Source: Clostridia bacterium
GTDB taxonomy: Bacteria; Bacillota; Clostridia; Christensenellales; Aristaeellaceae
DNA length: 48,478 bases
NCBI GenBank assembly: GCA_017434775.1
Contig: JAFSGG010000072.1
Location: 1-48,478 of the forward strand
Direction of reading: 5' to 3'
A program made the translations under genes and the position numbers. This document shows, in pieces, positions 24,742 to 31,838 of this stretch. The stretch's first letter is position 1. Each line of letters starts with the position of its first letter. Below the pieces are notes generated by a model. That model saw nothing but the letters and a program-made list of their open reading frames with translations, did not search any database and was not told the DNA's origin.

Positions 24742-26007
24742 TTATTTCTTCACCTTAAACAGGTATTCATCCACCTTGCCCTTGATTTCATCGCTGATCT
24801 TCCGTTCGATGGGGAATACTTTTGCATTCACCACATGTTTGGACAGCATCAATGCCTGCTGCAGGGTAATATCCAACGCTTTTTCGTCCAGATAACCGCT
24901 CTTGAGGTTATCCCGGCGGTCATGGATATAGCCGGCGCCCTGGGTACCGAAACGGCACAGATTGATGGCCGGAATCCCCTTGTCGGCAAAGGGTACACAG
25001 TCGCTGGAGTAAATATCCATCTTCACACCGCAAGCCATGCCGTGTTCCTTCATCAACGCGTCCACATAGCCCACCACGGCTTCTGTAGCCAGAATAGGCG
25101 CCGTATTCATGCCGAGCGTAGCAGCAGCCACGTCAATATTGATCATCAGTACATGCTTATCCAGTTCGTCTTCGTGAGCTTTTACCCAGGCCTTGCTGCC
25201 AAGCAAGCCCTGTTCTTCGGAACCGTACCAGTTGAATTTCAGCGTACGGCCAGGCTTATGGGCGGCAAAATACCGCAGGATTTCCATGATGATCACACTG
25301 CCGGACATATTATCATACACGCCGGTGGAAAAATGCACGCTGTCAAAATGGGCACCGAAAGAAATAATTTCGTCCGGATACTGGCTTCCTTCGATCACAG
25401 CGCACACATTGCAGCTCACCTCATCCATGCATTCGCTTTCCACTTCAATGTACATCTGCTTTGCACCGCGGCGCACGATTTCTGCCGCGTCAGCTGCCCG
25501 CATATTGAGCGCCACGGCAAAGCCCAGATCATCCGTCAATGTTTCCCGAAGCTTGCGGATATCGCAATCCGTTTCGCTGTTCCTGTCCAGCGTGGTACCG
25601 GAAAACGTAAGGATAGCCGCAGCGCCGGCCTTTTGCAGCTTTTCATAATCTGTGCGGCGGAGCCGTCCGTTGATCATCACAATCTTGCCCTGGCAATTTT
25701 TCAGATGCACGGGCAGCACATTTTCCGCATAATAGAATTCCCCATCCAGGCCGCCTTCCGGGGTGGACAGGCTGCGTTCGTAACCGGTCACTTCATATTC
25801 CTTCACATAAGGAGCCGTAACCACCAGCCTGGCATGGTGTACTTTGCCGCTTTTCACCGGAAATTCTTCCATACAACCCTTTACGCCGCAGCTTTCCACT
25901 TCCTGCAACAATCGTTCCGCAGCCTTTCTTTCTTCCAGGCTGCCGGATACACGCACATAAGCCATTTCCTTCATCAGATTAAACGCACGGCGGGCAGAAA
26001 CTTCCAT
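24742..26007 (-). CDS. M28-family zinc aminopeptidase
   Basis: A 421-residue metallopeptidase. The two-zinc site is complete: His220 (GAHFDS), Asp232 (VYDNMSG), Glu264/Glu265 (GSEEQGLLGS), Asp292 (INIDVA) and His362 (GYIHDRRD). Residues ~90-200 form a PA-like insert. No signal peptide is seen, so it should act in the cytosol, removing N-terminal residues from peptides. Start after AGGAGG. First gene of a two-gene operon with the APH-fold kinase, and it has its own promoter. Confidence 0.88.
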   Translation of the reverse strand: MEVSARRAFNLMKEMAYVRVSGSLEERKAAERLLQEVESCGVKGCMEEFPVKSGKVHHARLVVTAPYVKEYEVTGYERSLSTPEGGLDGEFYYAENVLPVHLKNCQGKIVMINGRLRRTDYEKLQKAGAAAILTFSGTTLDRNSETDCDIRKLRETLTDDLGFAVALNMRAADAAEIVRRGAKQMYIEVESECMDEVSCNVCAVIEGSQYPDEIISFGAHFDSVHFSTGVYDNMSGSVIIMEILRYFAAHKPGRTLKFNWYGSEEQGLLGSKAWVKAHEDELDKHVLMINIDVAAATLGMNTAPILATEAVVGYVDALMKEHGMACGVKMDIYSSDCVPFADKGIPAINLCRFGTQGAGYIHDRRDNLKSGYLDEKALDITLQQALMLSKHVVNAKVFPIERKISDEIKGKVDEYLFKVKK

Positions 26008-26040
26008 CGTTTATTTCCTCCTGTGTTTTCTTTTTTATTT

Positions 26041-26069
26041 ATTATGCGCCTGTTTCGCCAAACTGTCAA
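26041..26069 (-). promoter_or_regulatory. Promoter of the M28 peptidase operon
   Basis: TTGACA, 17-base spacer, CATAAT on the minus strand, overlapping the end of pnuC. Confidence 0.65.
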
Positions 26070-26743
26070 ATATCTTTTCGCTGTTTCCTCTCCATTCTGC
26101 GCCAATTAATGAACCCATAAAGATCGTTGATCAGAAAGGCAGCAAAGCAAACAATGACCGATACGCAAGACGGATCCTTTTCCGCCGCCAGCACCCATAA
26201 TACAATCAGAACGACGTCATTGGCAGCATAGGCCACTGCAAACCAGGCGCTGCGCATATAGGTCAGATAAGCTGCAAAAAAACTGGTTGCCACAGAAATG
26301 GTGCCGGGCAACAGATTGGCCGTATTCAGGGATTTCAGGATAAAATAAAACATCACCGTCACAAAAATGGTTAAAACGCATCCGGTTTCCCATGCTCTTT
26401 TGCCCATTTTGCCTATTTCCACCTGTGCCTTTTCTCCCTTGTAAGGATGCTTCAGCCAGCTGATCAGCGCCACAAGGGCCATAGGCAATGTCATGCCGAG
26501 ATAGGTGATCATTTCTCCATAATAGCAATATTCATACGAGATAATCCCATATAACAAGCTGAAAATCACCATCAGCACCTGCCCGATCGGATTGCCCTTT
26601 GCATTGAAAATCAGTGATGTAACACCGATAAGCGATGCAATCACCGTTTCTGTATTTCCGGAATCAAACAGAAAATAACCGCCCATAACAGCAGCCATTG
26701 AACCCAGCCATAATCCCCATTCCCCTTTGGTAAAGTAGCGCAT
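26066..26743 (-). CDS. pnuC: PnuC-type nicotinamide riboside/vitamin transporter
   Basis: A 225-residue membrane protein with about seven helices. FNAKGNPIGQVLMVIFSLLYG and the C-terminal LINDLYGFINWRRMERKQ are PnuC-family signatures. PnuC proteins take up nicotinamide riboside by facilitated diffusion for NAD synthesis; relatives (PnuT, PnuX) carry thiamine or riboflavin, so the substrate is not certain. ATG at 26743 after TGGAGG. It has its own promoter and a leader of about 90 bases that ends in a terminator-like hairpin. Confidence 0.88.
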   Translation of the reverse strand: MRYFTKGEWGLWLGSMAAVMGGYFLFDSGNTETVIASLIGVTSLIFNAKGNPIGQVLMVIFSLLYGIISYEYCYYGEMITYLGMTLPMALVALISWLKHPYKGEKAQVEIGKMGKRAWETGCVLTIFVTVMFYFILKSLNTANLLPGTISVATSFFAAYLTYMRSAWFAVAYAANDVVLIVLWVLAAEKDPSCVSVIVCFAAFLINDLYGFINWRRMERKQRKDI

Positions 26744-26757
26744 TTGCTTCCTCCATC

Positions 26758-26820
26758 AAAAAAGCATCCGCAGCGCATCTTCAAGGACCTAACGATGCAC
26801 TCCGAATGCTTTTCACATTC
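26758..26820 (-). promoter_or_regulatory. Putative attenuator/riboswitch-like leader of pnuC
   Basis: Minus strand: GCATTCGGAGTGCATC (26809-26794) pairs with GATGCGCTGCGGATGC (26779-26764), one mismatch, followed by six T (26763-26758), just before the pnuC ribosome site. An earlier short hairpin GAATGT-GAAAA-GCATTC (26820-26804) uses the same 5' arm, so the two folds exclude each other. I cannot match it to a known riboswitch class. Confidence 0.6.
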
Positions 26821-26841
26821 CTACCCGGTGGCAGTAAATAA

Positions 26842-26870
26842 ATTATATCATGTTCCAATGTTTTTGTCCA
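26842..26870 (-). promoter_or_regulatory. Promoter of pnuC
   Basis: TGGACA, 17-base spacer, TATAAT on the minus strand, directly after the stop of the GNAT gene. It sets a ~90-base leader. Confidence 0.75.
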
Positions 26871-27299
26871 TCATTCCACCGTAAATTCTGTCCATTCCAC
26901 CTGATTTTTCACCATCACATCCCCGGCCATTTTCATGCCGCATTTTTCATAAAAACCAATAGCCTTCTCATTGGCGCAGGTATAGAGAATGATATCCCGT
27001 TCGCCGCCAGCGGCTTCGTGCGCTGCTTTCATCAATTCCCGGCCAATCCCTCGTCCGGTGTATCGCCTGTCCACCCCCAGATCGGTAATGAACAGCCAGT
27101 ATGCAAAATCCGTAATTCCCAATAATACGCCTGCCAGGCAGCCGTTTGCATCCCTTGCCGTCAGGCTGATGGAAGCGTTTTCAACCAGCCTTTCGATCCT
27201 TTCCCGAAAACGCTCCTTGGGATATTGGGATCCCAGATCCGTGCGTTTGAGAAAATCGATATATTCTTCTGCCGTCAGCCGTTCCGATTGAATTGTCAT
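26871..27299 (-). CDS. GNAT-family N-acetyltransferase
   Basis: A 142-residue acetyl-CoA-dependent acetyltransferase. The acetyl-CoA loop RRYTGRGIGRELM is near 79-91, after strand WLFITDLGVD. The C-terminal GFYEKCGMKMAGDVMV is typical. Substrate unknown. It starts 9 bases after the alpha/beta hydrolase stop with a GTGAGG site, so both genes are likely co-transcribed. Confidence 0.87.
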   Translation of the reverse strand: MTIQSERLTAEEYIDFLKRTDLGSQYPKERFRERIERLVENASISLTARDANGCLAGVLLGITDFAYWLFITDLGVDRRYTGRGIGRELMKAAHEAAGGERDIILYTCANEKAIGFYEKCGMKMAGDVMVKNQVEWTEFTVE

Positions 27300-27308
27300 A
27301 TTTCATCC

Positions 27309-28139
27309 TCACTGCAATTGCTCGTCCTTTTGCTCGGCAAAATAATGTTCTTTTGCATAGGCGAATTCTTTTTCAAATGCAATAACCGCCGCCTTGCTTA
27401 TCTTTTTCCACGGCCGCATCATATCAAAGGCATGGCATCCGCCTTTGTATACATCCACCTTCGCCGGAATTCCGGCTTCTTTCAGCCGCGCTGTATAGCT
27501 TATTGTTTCGCTGTAAAACGGTTCTTCCTCTGCTATAAAAGTATAGCAAGGCGGCATACCCAGCAGGCTTTCTGCCCGTGCAGGCGCGGCATAGGCAGGC
27601 GGATCGCCCTCAACACCCTTCAGATACATCTTCCATGCCGCATGATTCCGCCTGGTATTCCACACCGGCGCATGGTTATCCCGGGAGCTTTCCGTATCCC
27701 GGTCGTCCAGCATAGGATACAAAGGCATCTGAAAAGCAACGTTCACTTCTTTCCTGTCCCGTGCCATCAAGCACACGGCAGCCGTCAGTCCACCGCCTGC
27801 GCTTTCACCGCCCACCATCAGCTGATCGCTTCTGATGCACCATTCCTTTGCATGCTCTTTCATATACACCAGTGCCGCATAGCAATCTTCCGCAGCGGCA
27901 GGATAAGGCTTTTTCCAGGATAAAGTATAGGACGGCGCAACCACCACGCATCCAAACTTCTTAGCAAGCGCTTTTGCCCTTGTAAAAAACACCATTTCCG
28001 CCATACCGGTGGCATATCCGCCGCCGTGAAGCCACAAAACACCTGTTGTTTTTTCTGTGATATTCTTCGGCCGCAGAATCAGCAGTTTCCGTTTGCCGTT
28101 TGGCGTTTCAATCCTTTTTCTTTCCACTTTCACTTTCAT
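27309..28139 (-). CDS. Alpha/beta hydrolase of the hormone-sensitive-lipase family
   Basis: A 276-residue carboxylesterase/lipase-type enzyme. The oxyanion motif HGGGYATG and nucleophile motif GGESAGGG (Ser) are clear. The catalytic His is in GGCHAFDM, and the acid is probably in AEEEPFYSE, where Glu replaces the usual Asp. No signal peptide is present, so it should be intracellular. I chose the ATG at 28139: the promoter -10 overlaps the earlier ATG, which therefore cannot be a start on this transcript. Substrate unknown. Confidence 0.86.
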   Translation of the reverse strand: MKVKVERKRIETPNGKRKLLILRPKNITEKTTGVLWLHGGGYATGMAEMVFFTRAKALAKKFGCVVVAPSYTLSWKKPYPAAAEDCYAALVYMKEHAKEWCIRSDQLMVGGESAGGGLTAAVCLMARDRKEVNVAFQMPLYPMLDDRDTESSRDNHAPVWNTRRNHAAWKMYLKGVEGDPPAYAAPARAESLLGMPPCYTFIAEEEPFYSETISYTARLKEAGIPAKVDVYKGGCHAFDMMRPWKKISKAAVIAFEKEFAYAKEHYFAEQKDEQLQ

Positions 28140-28164
28140 TCGTCCACTCTGCTTTTTTTCTTTC

Positions 28165-28193
28165 ATTGTACGGCAGTCACGCTTCGGTGTCAA
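28165..28193 (-). promoter_or_regulatory. Promoter of the hydrolase-GNAT operon
   Basis: TTGACA, 17-base spacer, TACAAT on the minus strand. The -10 overlaps an in-frame ATG and so decides the downstream start of the hydrolase. Confidence 0.75.
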
Positions 28194-28208
28194 TGATTGT
28201 ATCTTTTT

Positions 28209-28586
28209 TCAGCTCCGATACGCAATGGCGTCGATTTGCACCTGTAAGCCGTATTCTCCGCCTTTGTGGGCAAATTCCGTGGCGATGGTTTTTCTGGCAG
28301 GTAAATGTTCGCCAAATCTCTCTGCAAACACCTTTTCCATAGCTGGAATATTCCAGGGATCTTTCATCATCACGTCCACCTTTACCACATGAGAAAGATT
28401 CAAACCAACCAGCGCCAAACGCTTTTCCATATTGTCAAGCGCACCGTGCACTTGTTTTTCCACGCACTGCCCCACATTGCCCACGCAGAAGGTCAGAAAA
28501 ACAAAGCCGCCCGCCTCCACAATTTCAGAATAAGCATATTCCTTCGCTGTCTTTTCATCCAGATTTATGCGCATAATACCATCCAT
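28209..28586 (-). CDS. RidA/YjgF-family protein, atypical
   Basis: A 125-residue RidA-fold protein (GGFVFLTFCVGNVGQCVEKQ, LVGLNLSHVVKVDVMM, LPARKTIATEF, LQVQIDAIAY). RidA hydrolyses reactive 2-aminoacrylate and related imines. The Arg that in E. coli RidA (Arg105) binds the substrate carboxylate falls on a Phe here (ATEFAH instead of VARLP), so it may not be a classical imine deaminase. ATG at 28586 follows GGAGGG; the frame extends upstream but crosses the promoter. Single gene with its own promoter. Confidence 0.85.
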   Translation of the reverse strand: MDGIMRINLDEKTAKEYAYSEIVEAGGFVFLTFCVGNVGQCVEKQVHGALDNMEKRLALVGLNLSHVVKVDVMMKDPWNIPAMEKVFAERFGEHLPARKTIATEFAHKGGEYGLQVQIDAIAYRS

Positions 28587-28608
28587 TGTTTTTCCCTCCT
28601 TTTTGTCC

Positions 28609-28637
28609 ATTATATCATACCTTTTGATGCATTGCAA
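28609..28637 (-). promoter_or_regulatory. Promoter of the RidA gene
   Basis: TTGCAA, 17-base spacer, TATAAT with an extended TG, minus strand. Confidence 0.75.
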
Positions 28638-28660
28638 ACATTTGTTCTCTTTTTCTGCGT

Positions 28661-28688
28661 AAAAAAGACGCTGTATTTCGACAGCGCC
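28661..28688 (-). terminator. Terminator after degV
   Basis: Minus-strand stem GGCGCTGT / ACAGCGTC with a 6-base loop, then a T run. Confidence 0.85.
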
Positions 28689-28696
28689 TTTTATCT

Positions 28697-29536
28697 TCAT
28701 TCACCCTTGATTGCCTGAATGGCCACGCAGCCGGGGCCGCCCTGGGTCACAAATGCCGGTGTCAGATGATGGGTTTCAAAAATGGCTTTGGGAAATAGAG
28801 TCAGCAGCATTTCCCTGGCCCGCTCAGCCAGGCCGATGTCATCCGCATGGGTGATATATACCCGCCAGCCATCCCCTACGCCGAATTCTTCCAGCGTTTT
28901 GCCCACAAAAGATACGGCTTGCTTGAAACTGCGCTTCACGGATGCCATCACCAGCTGGCAGCCATCGGCAGATTGAGTGAGCACCGGCGCCAGTTTAATG
29001 GTCTTGCCGACAAAGGACACCAAAGGAGACAGACGGCCGCCCCGGCGAAGAAAATCAAAATCGTTGGGCAGCAGGAAGCTCTTGCAATTTTTCATCATTT
29101 CTTCCAGCCGTTCGATGATTTTCTCCTTCGTCCAGCCGCTGGCAGCCAGCTTACTGGCCATTTCTGCCAGGTAACGATGCGGGCCGCAAAGGGTGCGGGT
29201 ATTGAGCACCGTGATCCCTTTTGTGTTCCTGCTCTGCTGCGCCGCGGCCACAGCGCTGGAATACGTACCAGATAAGCCGTCCGCCATGGAAATGTTCAGA
29301 ATTTCATCATCCCGATATTGATCATAAAGGGCCAGTACTTCCCCCACGGAAGGTTGGCTGCTTTTGGGCATGTGGCCGTCGCGTACTTTCTGCACAAATT
29401 CTTCACCGCTGATTTCATCCAATTCGCGGTAACTTTCACCATTGATGGTCACAGTCAGCGGGGCTACGTCAAACCCCTTTCCTTTGGCATCCCGGGGTGA
29501 ATACATGGTGGAACTATCAGCAATAATCCGGATCAT
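28697..29536 (-). CDS. DegV-family fatty-acid-binding protein
   Basis: A 279-residue DegV/FakB-fold protein. Typical blocks: IIADSSTMYSP, LTVTINGESY, SSQPSVGEVLALYDQYRDD, ISMADGLSGTYSSA, FLRRGGRLSP and HHLTPAFVTQGGPGCVAI. FakB members bind a fatty acid for the kinase FakA, which feeds phospholipid synthesis; no fakA is in this window. ATG at 29536 after AAAGGAA. Divergent from the DUF1836 gene across a 195-base region with repeated palindromes, suggesting control by that protein. Confidence 0.9.
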   Translation of the reverse strand: MIRIIADSSTMYSPRDAKGKGFDVAPLTVTINGESYRELDEISGEEFVQKVRDGHMPKSSQPSVGEVLALYDQYRDDEILNISMADGLSGTYSSAVAAAQQSRNTKGITVLNTRTLCGPHRYLAEMASKLAASGWTKEKIIERLEEMMKNCKSFLLPNDFDFLRRGGRLSPLVSFVGKTIKLAPVLTQSADGCQLVMASVKRSFKQAVSFVGKTLEEFGVGDGWRVYITHADDIGLAERAREMLLTLFPKAIFETHHLTPAFVTQGGPGCVAIQAIKGE

Positions 29537-29574
29537 TTATCTTGTTTCCTTTCGAAAAATCCTTATTTAGATAT

Positions 29575-29591
29575 CGGTTCTTATCGAACTG
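29575..29591. promoter_or_regulatory. Palindromic operator candidate O1
   Basis: CGGTTCTTATCGAACTG contains the inverted repeat GTTC-N5-GAAC. It shares 13 of 17 positions with the reverse complement of O3 and lies in the degV leader. Confidence 0.55.
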
Positions 29592-29618
29592 CTTGTCAGT
29601 CTTTGTCGAACCTTATGT

Positions 29619-29647
29619 ATCATACGATAAAGTATACGTTATGTCAA
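29619..29647 (-). promoter_or_regulatory. Promoter of degV
   Basis: TTGACA, 17-base spacer, TATGAT on the minus strand. Its -35 touches the palindrome O3. Confidence 0.75.
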
Positions 29648-29662
29648 GTTCTTTATGAACCG
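29646..29662. promoter_or_regulatory. Palindromic operator candidate O3
   Basis: AAGTTCTTTATGAACCG contains GTTC-N5-GAAC between the two divergent promoters. Half sites occur at 29605-29612 (GTCGAACC) and 29690-29695 (CGGTTC, within the spacer of the rightward promoter). Confidence 0.55.
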
Positions 29663-29676
29663 ATTGCTGCATTGTG

Positions 29677-29705
29677 TTGACATTTATTTCGGTTCAACTT
29701 ATAAT
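29677..29705 (+). promoter_or_regulatory. Promoter of the DUF1836 gene
   Basis: Perfect consensus TTGACA, 17-base spacer, TATAAT. A CGGTTC half site lies inside the spacer. Confidence 0.85.
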
Positions 29706-29731
29706 ATTTACATTCACTGGAGGGATGAAGA

Positions 29732-30250
29732 ATGGATCAGGAAATGCTGAACAAAATGGCGGAGCCCATCAGAACATTCCGTTTACCGCGCTATCATGAA
29801 ATTCCCAATGTAGGGCTGTATCTGGAACAGGTAACCAAATACATTTCCGAATGTTTTGCACCGCTGATGCATGACGCCATCACCTCTTCCATGATTGCCA
29901 ATTATGTCAAGCGCGGCCTGCTTTCCAATCCCGTGAAAAAGCAATACAGCCGGGAACAGATCGCTTACCTCATCTATATCTCCACCATTAAAACCGTACT
30001 ATCCATGGAAGATATCCGGCTGATGATTTCCGTCCAGCAACACACGTATATTCCCCAAATTGCTTATGACTATTTCTGCAGCGAATTTGAAAACTATCTG
30101 CAATACGTCTTCGGTTTCAAAAGCGCACCGGACAAAGTGGGCGTGGAAAACACCAACGAAAAAATCATGCTCCGCAACGCCATCGTCACTGCCTCCCACA
30201 AAATCTATCTGGATCGGCTGTTCCACGCCCTGCAATGCATGAAAAACTGA
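29732..30250 (+). CDS. DUF1836 putative DNA-binding regulator
   Basis: A 172-residue protein of the DUF1836 family. The central region (ITSSMIANYVKRGLLSNPVKKQ, YSREQIAYLIYISTIKTVLS, MEDIRLMI) looks like a MerR-type winged helix-turn-helix: a helix-turn-helix, then a wing, then the helix that normally follows. The C-terminal half is helical. The family is common in Firmicutes and largely uncharacterised. ATG at 29732 follows GGAGGG. It is divergent from degV, with repeated GTTC-N5-GAAC palindromes between them, so autoregulation and control of degV are likely. That is inference. Confidence 0.82.
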   Translation: MDQEMLNKMAEPIRTFRLPRYHEIPNVGLYLEQVTKYISECFAPLMHDAITSSMIANYVKRGLLSNPVKKQYSREQIAYLIYISTIKTVLSMEDIRLMISVQQHTYIPQIAYDYFCSEFENYLQYVFGFKSAPDKVGVENTNEKIMLRNAIVTASHKIYLDRLFHALQCMKN

Positions 30251-30263
30251 AATGTATTGCCAC

Positions 30264-30299
30264 AAATGAAGGATTCTGTCTGTTTTCCTTCATTTTTTT
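30264..30299 (+). terminator. Terminator after the DUF1836 gene
   Basis: 10-bp stem AAATGAAGGA / TCCTTCATTT with a 12-base loop, then a T run. Confidence 0.85.
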
Positions 30300-30330
30300 G
30301 TTTTATTGCGGTATTTATTGGGATAACTTC

Positions 30331-30359
30331 TTGATTTTTGCAGTTTTGTTTGCTAAAAT
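30331..30359 (+). promoter_or_regulatory. Promoter of the aminotransferase gene
   Basis: TTGATT, 17-base spacer, TAAAAT. Confidence 0.7.
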
Positions 30360-30414
30360 ATGCGTGTTATTCATAGAATGGGTAATGGAGAATGAATTTT
30401 GCGAGGTAAGGAAC

Positions 30415-31716
30415 ATGAAAGCCTATCAAGAAATGACCGTTGCAGAGCTTTCCACGGAATTGGTAAACCTGAAAGCACAGTATAAAAAAATGCAGAGTCT
30501 TGGCATGCAGCTGAATATGAGCCGCGGTATCCCCTGCCAGGAACAGCTGGATCTTTCCATGGGCATGATGGATGTGCTCTATTCCGGCTCCGACCTCACC
30601 TGTGAAGACGGCACCGACTGCCGCAATTATGGCTCCCTGACCGGTATTGAAGAAGCCCGGGAACTGCTGGGCGATATGATGGAAAATAACCCCAAGGACA
30701 TCATCATCTACGGTAACTCTTCCCTGAACGTCATGTTCGATACCATTTCCCGCGTGTGGAACCACGGTGTGATGGGCAATACCCCCTGGTGCAAGCTGCC
30801 GGAAGTGAAATTCCTCTGCCCCGTGCCCGGCTATGACCGTCATTTTGCCATCACCCAGTATTTCGGCATCAAGATGATCCCTGTGCCCATGACCTCCACC
30901 GGCCCGGATATGGATATGGTGGAAAAGCTGGTCAGCGAAGATGAAACCATCAAGGGCATCTGGTGCGTACCGAAATATTCCAATCCCCAGGGTATTTCCT
31001 ATTCCGATGAAACGGTGCGCCGTTTTGCCCGTCTGGAACCCGCCGCGCCGGACTTCCGCATCTTCTGGGATAATGCTTACGGCATGCATCATCTCTACGA
31101 TCACCATCAGGATCACCTGATCGAAATCCTGGCCGAATGCAAGCGCGCCGGCAATCCGGATCTGGTGTATAAATTCGCTTCCACGTCCAAGATCACTTTC
31201 CCCGGCAGCGGTATCGCCGCCATGGCCACCAGCCCCAACAACATGGAAGATTTCCTTACCAACCTGCGCATCCAGACCATTGGCCACGATAAAGTGAACC
31301 AGCTGCGTCACGTGCGCTTCTTCAAGGATATTCACGGCATGGTGGAACACATGCGCAAGCATGCGGATATCATCCGCCCCAAGTTTGAAGCCGTGGAAGA
31401 AATCCTCAAAGAAGATCTGGAAGGCCTGGATATCGGCACCTGGACCAATCCCCTGGGCGGCTATTTCATCATGTTTGACAGCCTGCCCGGCTGCGCCAAG
31501 GATATCGTTGCCCGCGCCAAGAAGGCCGGCGTCACCATGACCAATGCCGGTGCCACCTGGCCCTACGGCATGGACCCCAATGATTCCAACATCCGCATTG
31601 CCCCCACCTACCCCTGCATGGCAGACCTGACCAACGCCATGAAGATCTTCACCCTTTGCGTGCGCATCTCCGCCGCCAAGAAGATCCTGGCCGAAAAGGA
31701 AACGGTAACCCATTAA
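30415..31716 (+). CDS. Class I/II PLP aminotransferase (alanine/aspartate type)
   Basis: A 433-residue fold-type I PLP enzyme. Markers: NMSRGIPCQEQLDLS, CRNYGSLTGIEEARELLGDM, IIYGNSSLNVMFDT, CVPKYSNPQG, FWDNAYGMHHL (Asp/Tyr for PLP) and FASTSKITFPGSG with the Schiff-base Lys. It belongs to the aspartate-aminotransferase-like branch that looks like MocR without its DNA-binding domain. It should swap amino groups between Asp/Ala and 2-oxoglutarate, but specificity is not proven. ATG at 30415 after GAGGTAAGGA. Single gene with promoter and terminator; codons are strongly C-ending, suggesting high expression. Confidence 0.88.
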   Translation: MKAYQEMTVAELSTELVNLKAQYKKMQSLGMQLNMSRGIPCQEQLDLSMGMMDVLYSGSDLTCEDGTDCRNYGSLTGIEEARELLGDMMENNPKDIIIYGNSSLNVMFDTISRVWNHGVMGNTPWCKLPEVKFLCPVPGYDRHFAITQYFGIKMIPVPMTSTGPDMDMVEKLVSEDETIKGIWCVPKYSNPQGISYSDETVRRFARLEPAAPDFRIFWDNAYGMHHLYDHHQDHLIEILAECKRAGNPDLVYKFASTSKITFPGSGIAAMATSPNNMEDFLTNLRIQTIGHDKVNQLRHVRFFKDIHGMVEHMRKHADIIRPKFEAVEEILKEDLEGLDIGTWTNPLGGYFIMFDSLPGCAKDIVARAKKAGVTMTNAGATWPYGMDPNDSNIRIAPTYPCMADLTNAMKIFTLCVRISAAKKILAEKETVTH

Positions 31717-31725
31717 GCGTTCTTC

Positions 31726-31758
31726 TTCCCTGCAATCAGCATTGCAGGGAATTTTTTT
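31726..31758 (+). terminator. Terminator after the aminotransferase gene
   Basis: 11-bp stem TTCCCTGCAAT / ATTGCAGGGAA with a 4-base loop, then seven T. Confidence 0.92.
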
Positions 31759-31794
31759 GTTTCAAAATTTTTGAAGAGTGTTCCCTTTTTGATG

Positions 31795-31826
31795 AAAAGG
31801 CAGACCCTTTTCGGAATCTGCCTTTT
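31795..31826. terminator. Terminator for the ECF sigma gene (two-way)
   Basis: 10-bp stem AAAAGGCAGA / TCTGCCTTTT with a 12-base loop; the T run works in both directions. Confidence 0.8.
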
Positions 31827-31838
31827 CTTGTTATAATT

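Noticed and set aside
29612..29647. Imperfect palindrome around ATACGATAAAGTATACG in the degV region
   Set aside because: Pairing is partial and it coincides with promoter elements; the GTTC-N5-GAAC sites are better supported.
30367..31713. 448-codon open frame opposite the aminotransferase
   Set aside because: Antisense shadow caused by strong codon bias; no domain or start signal.
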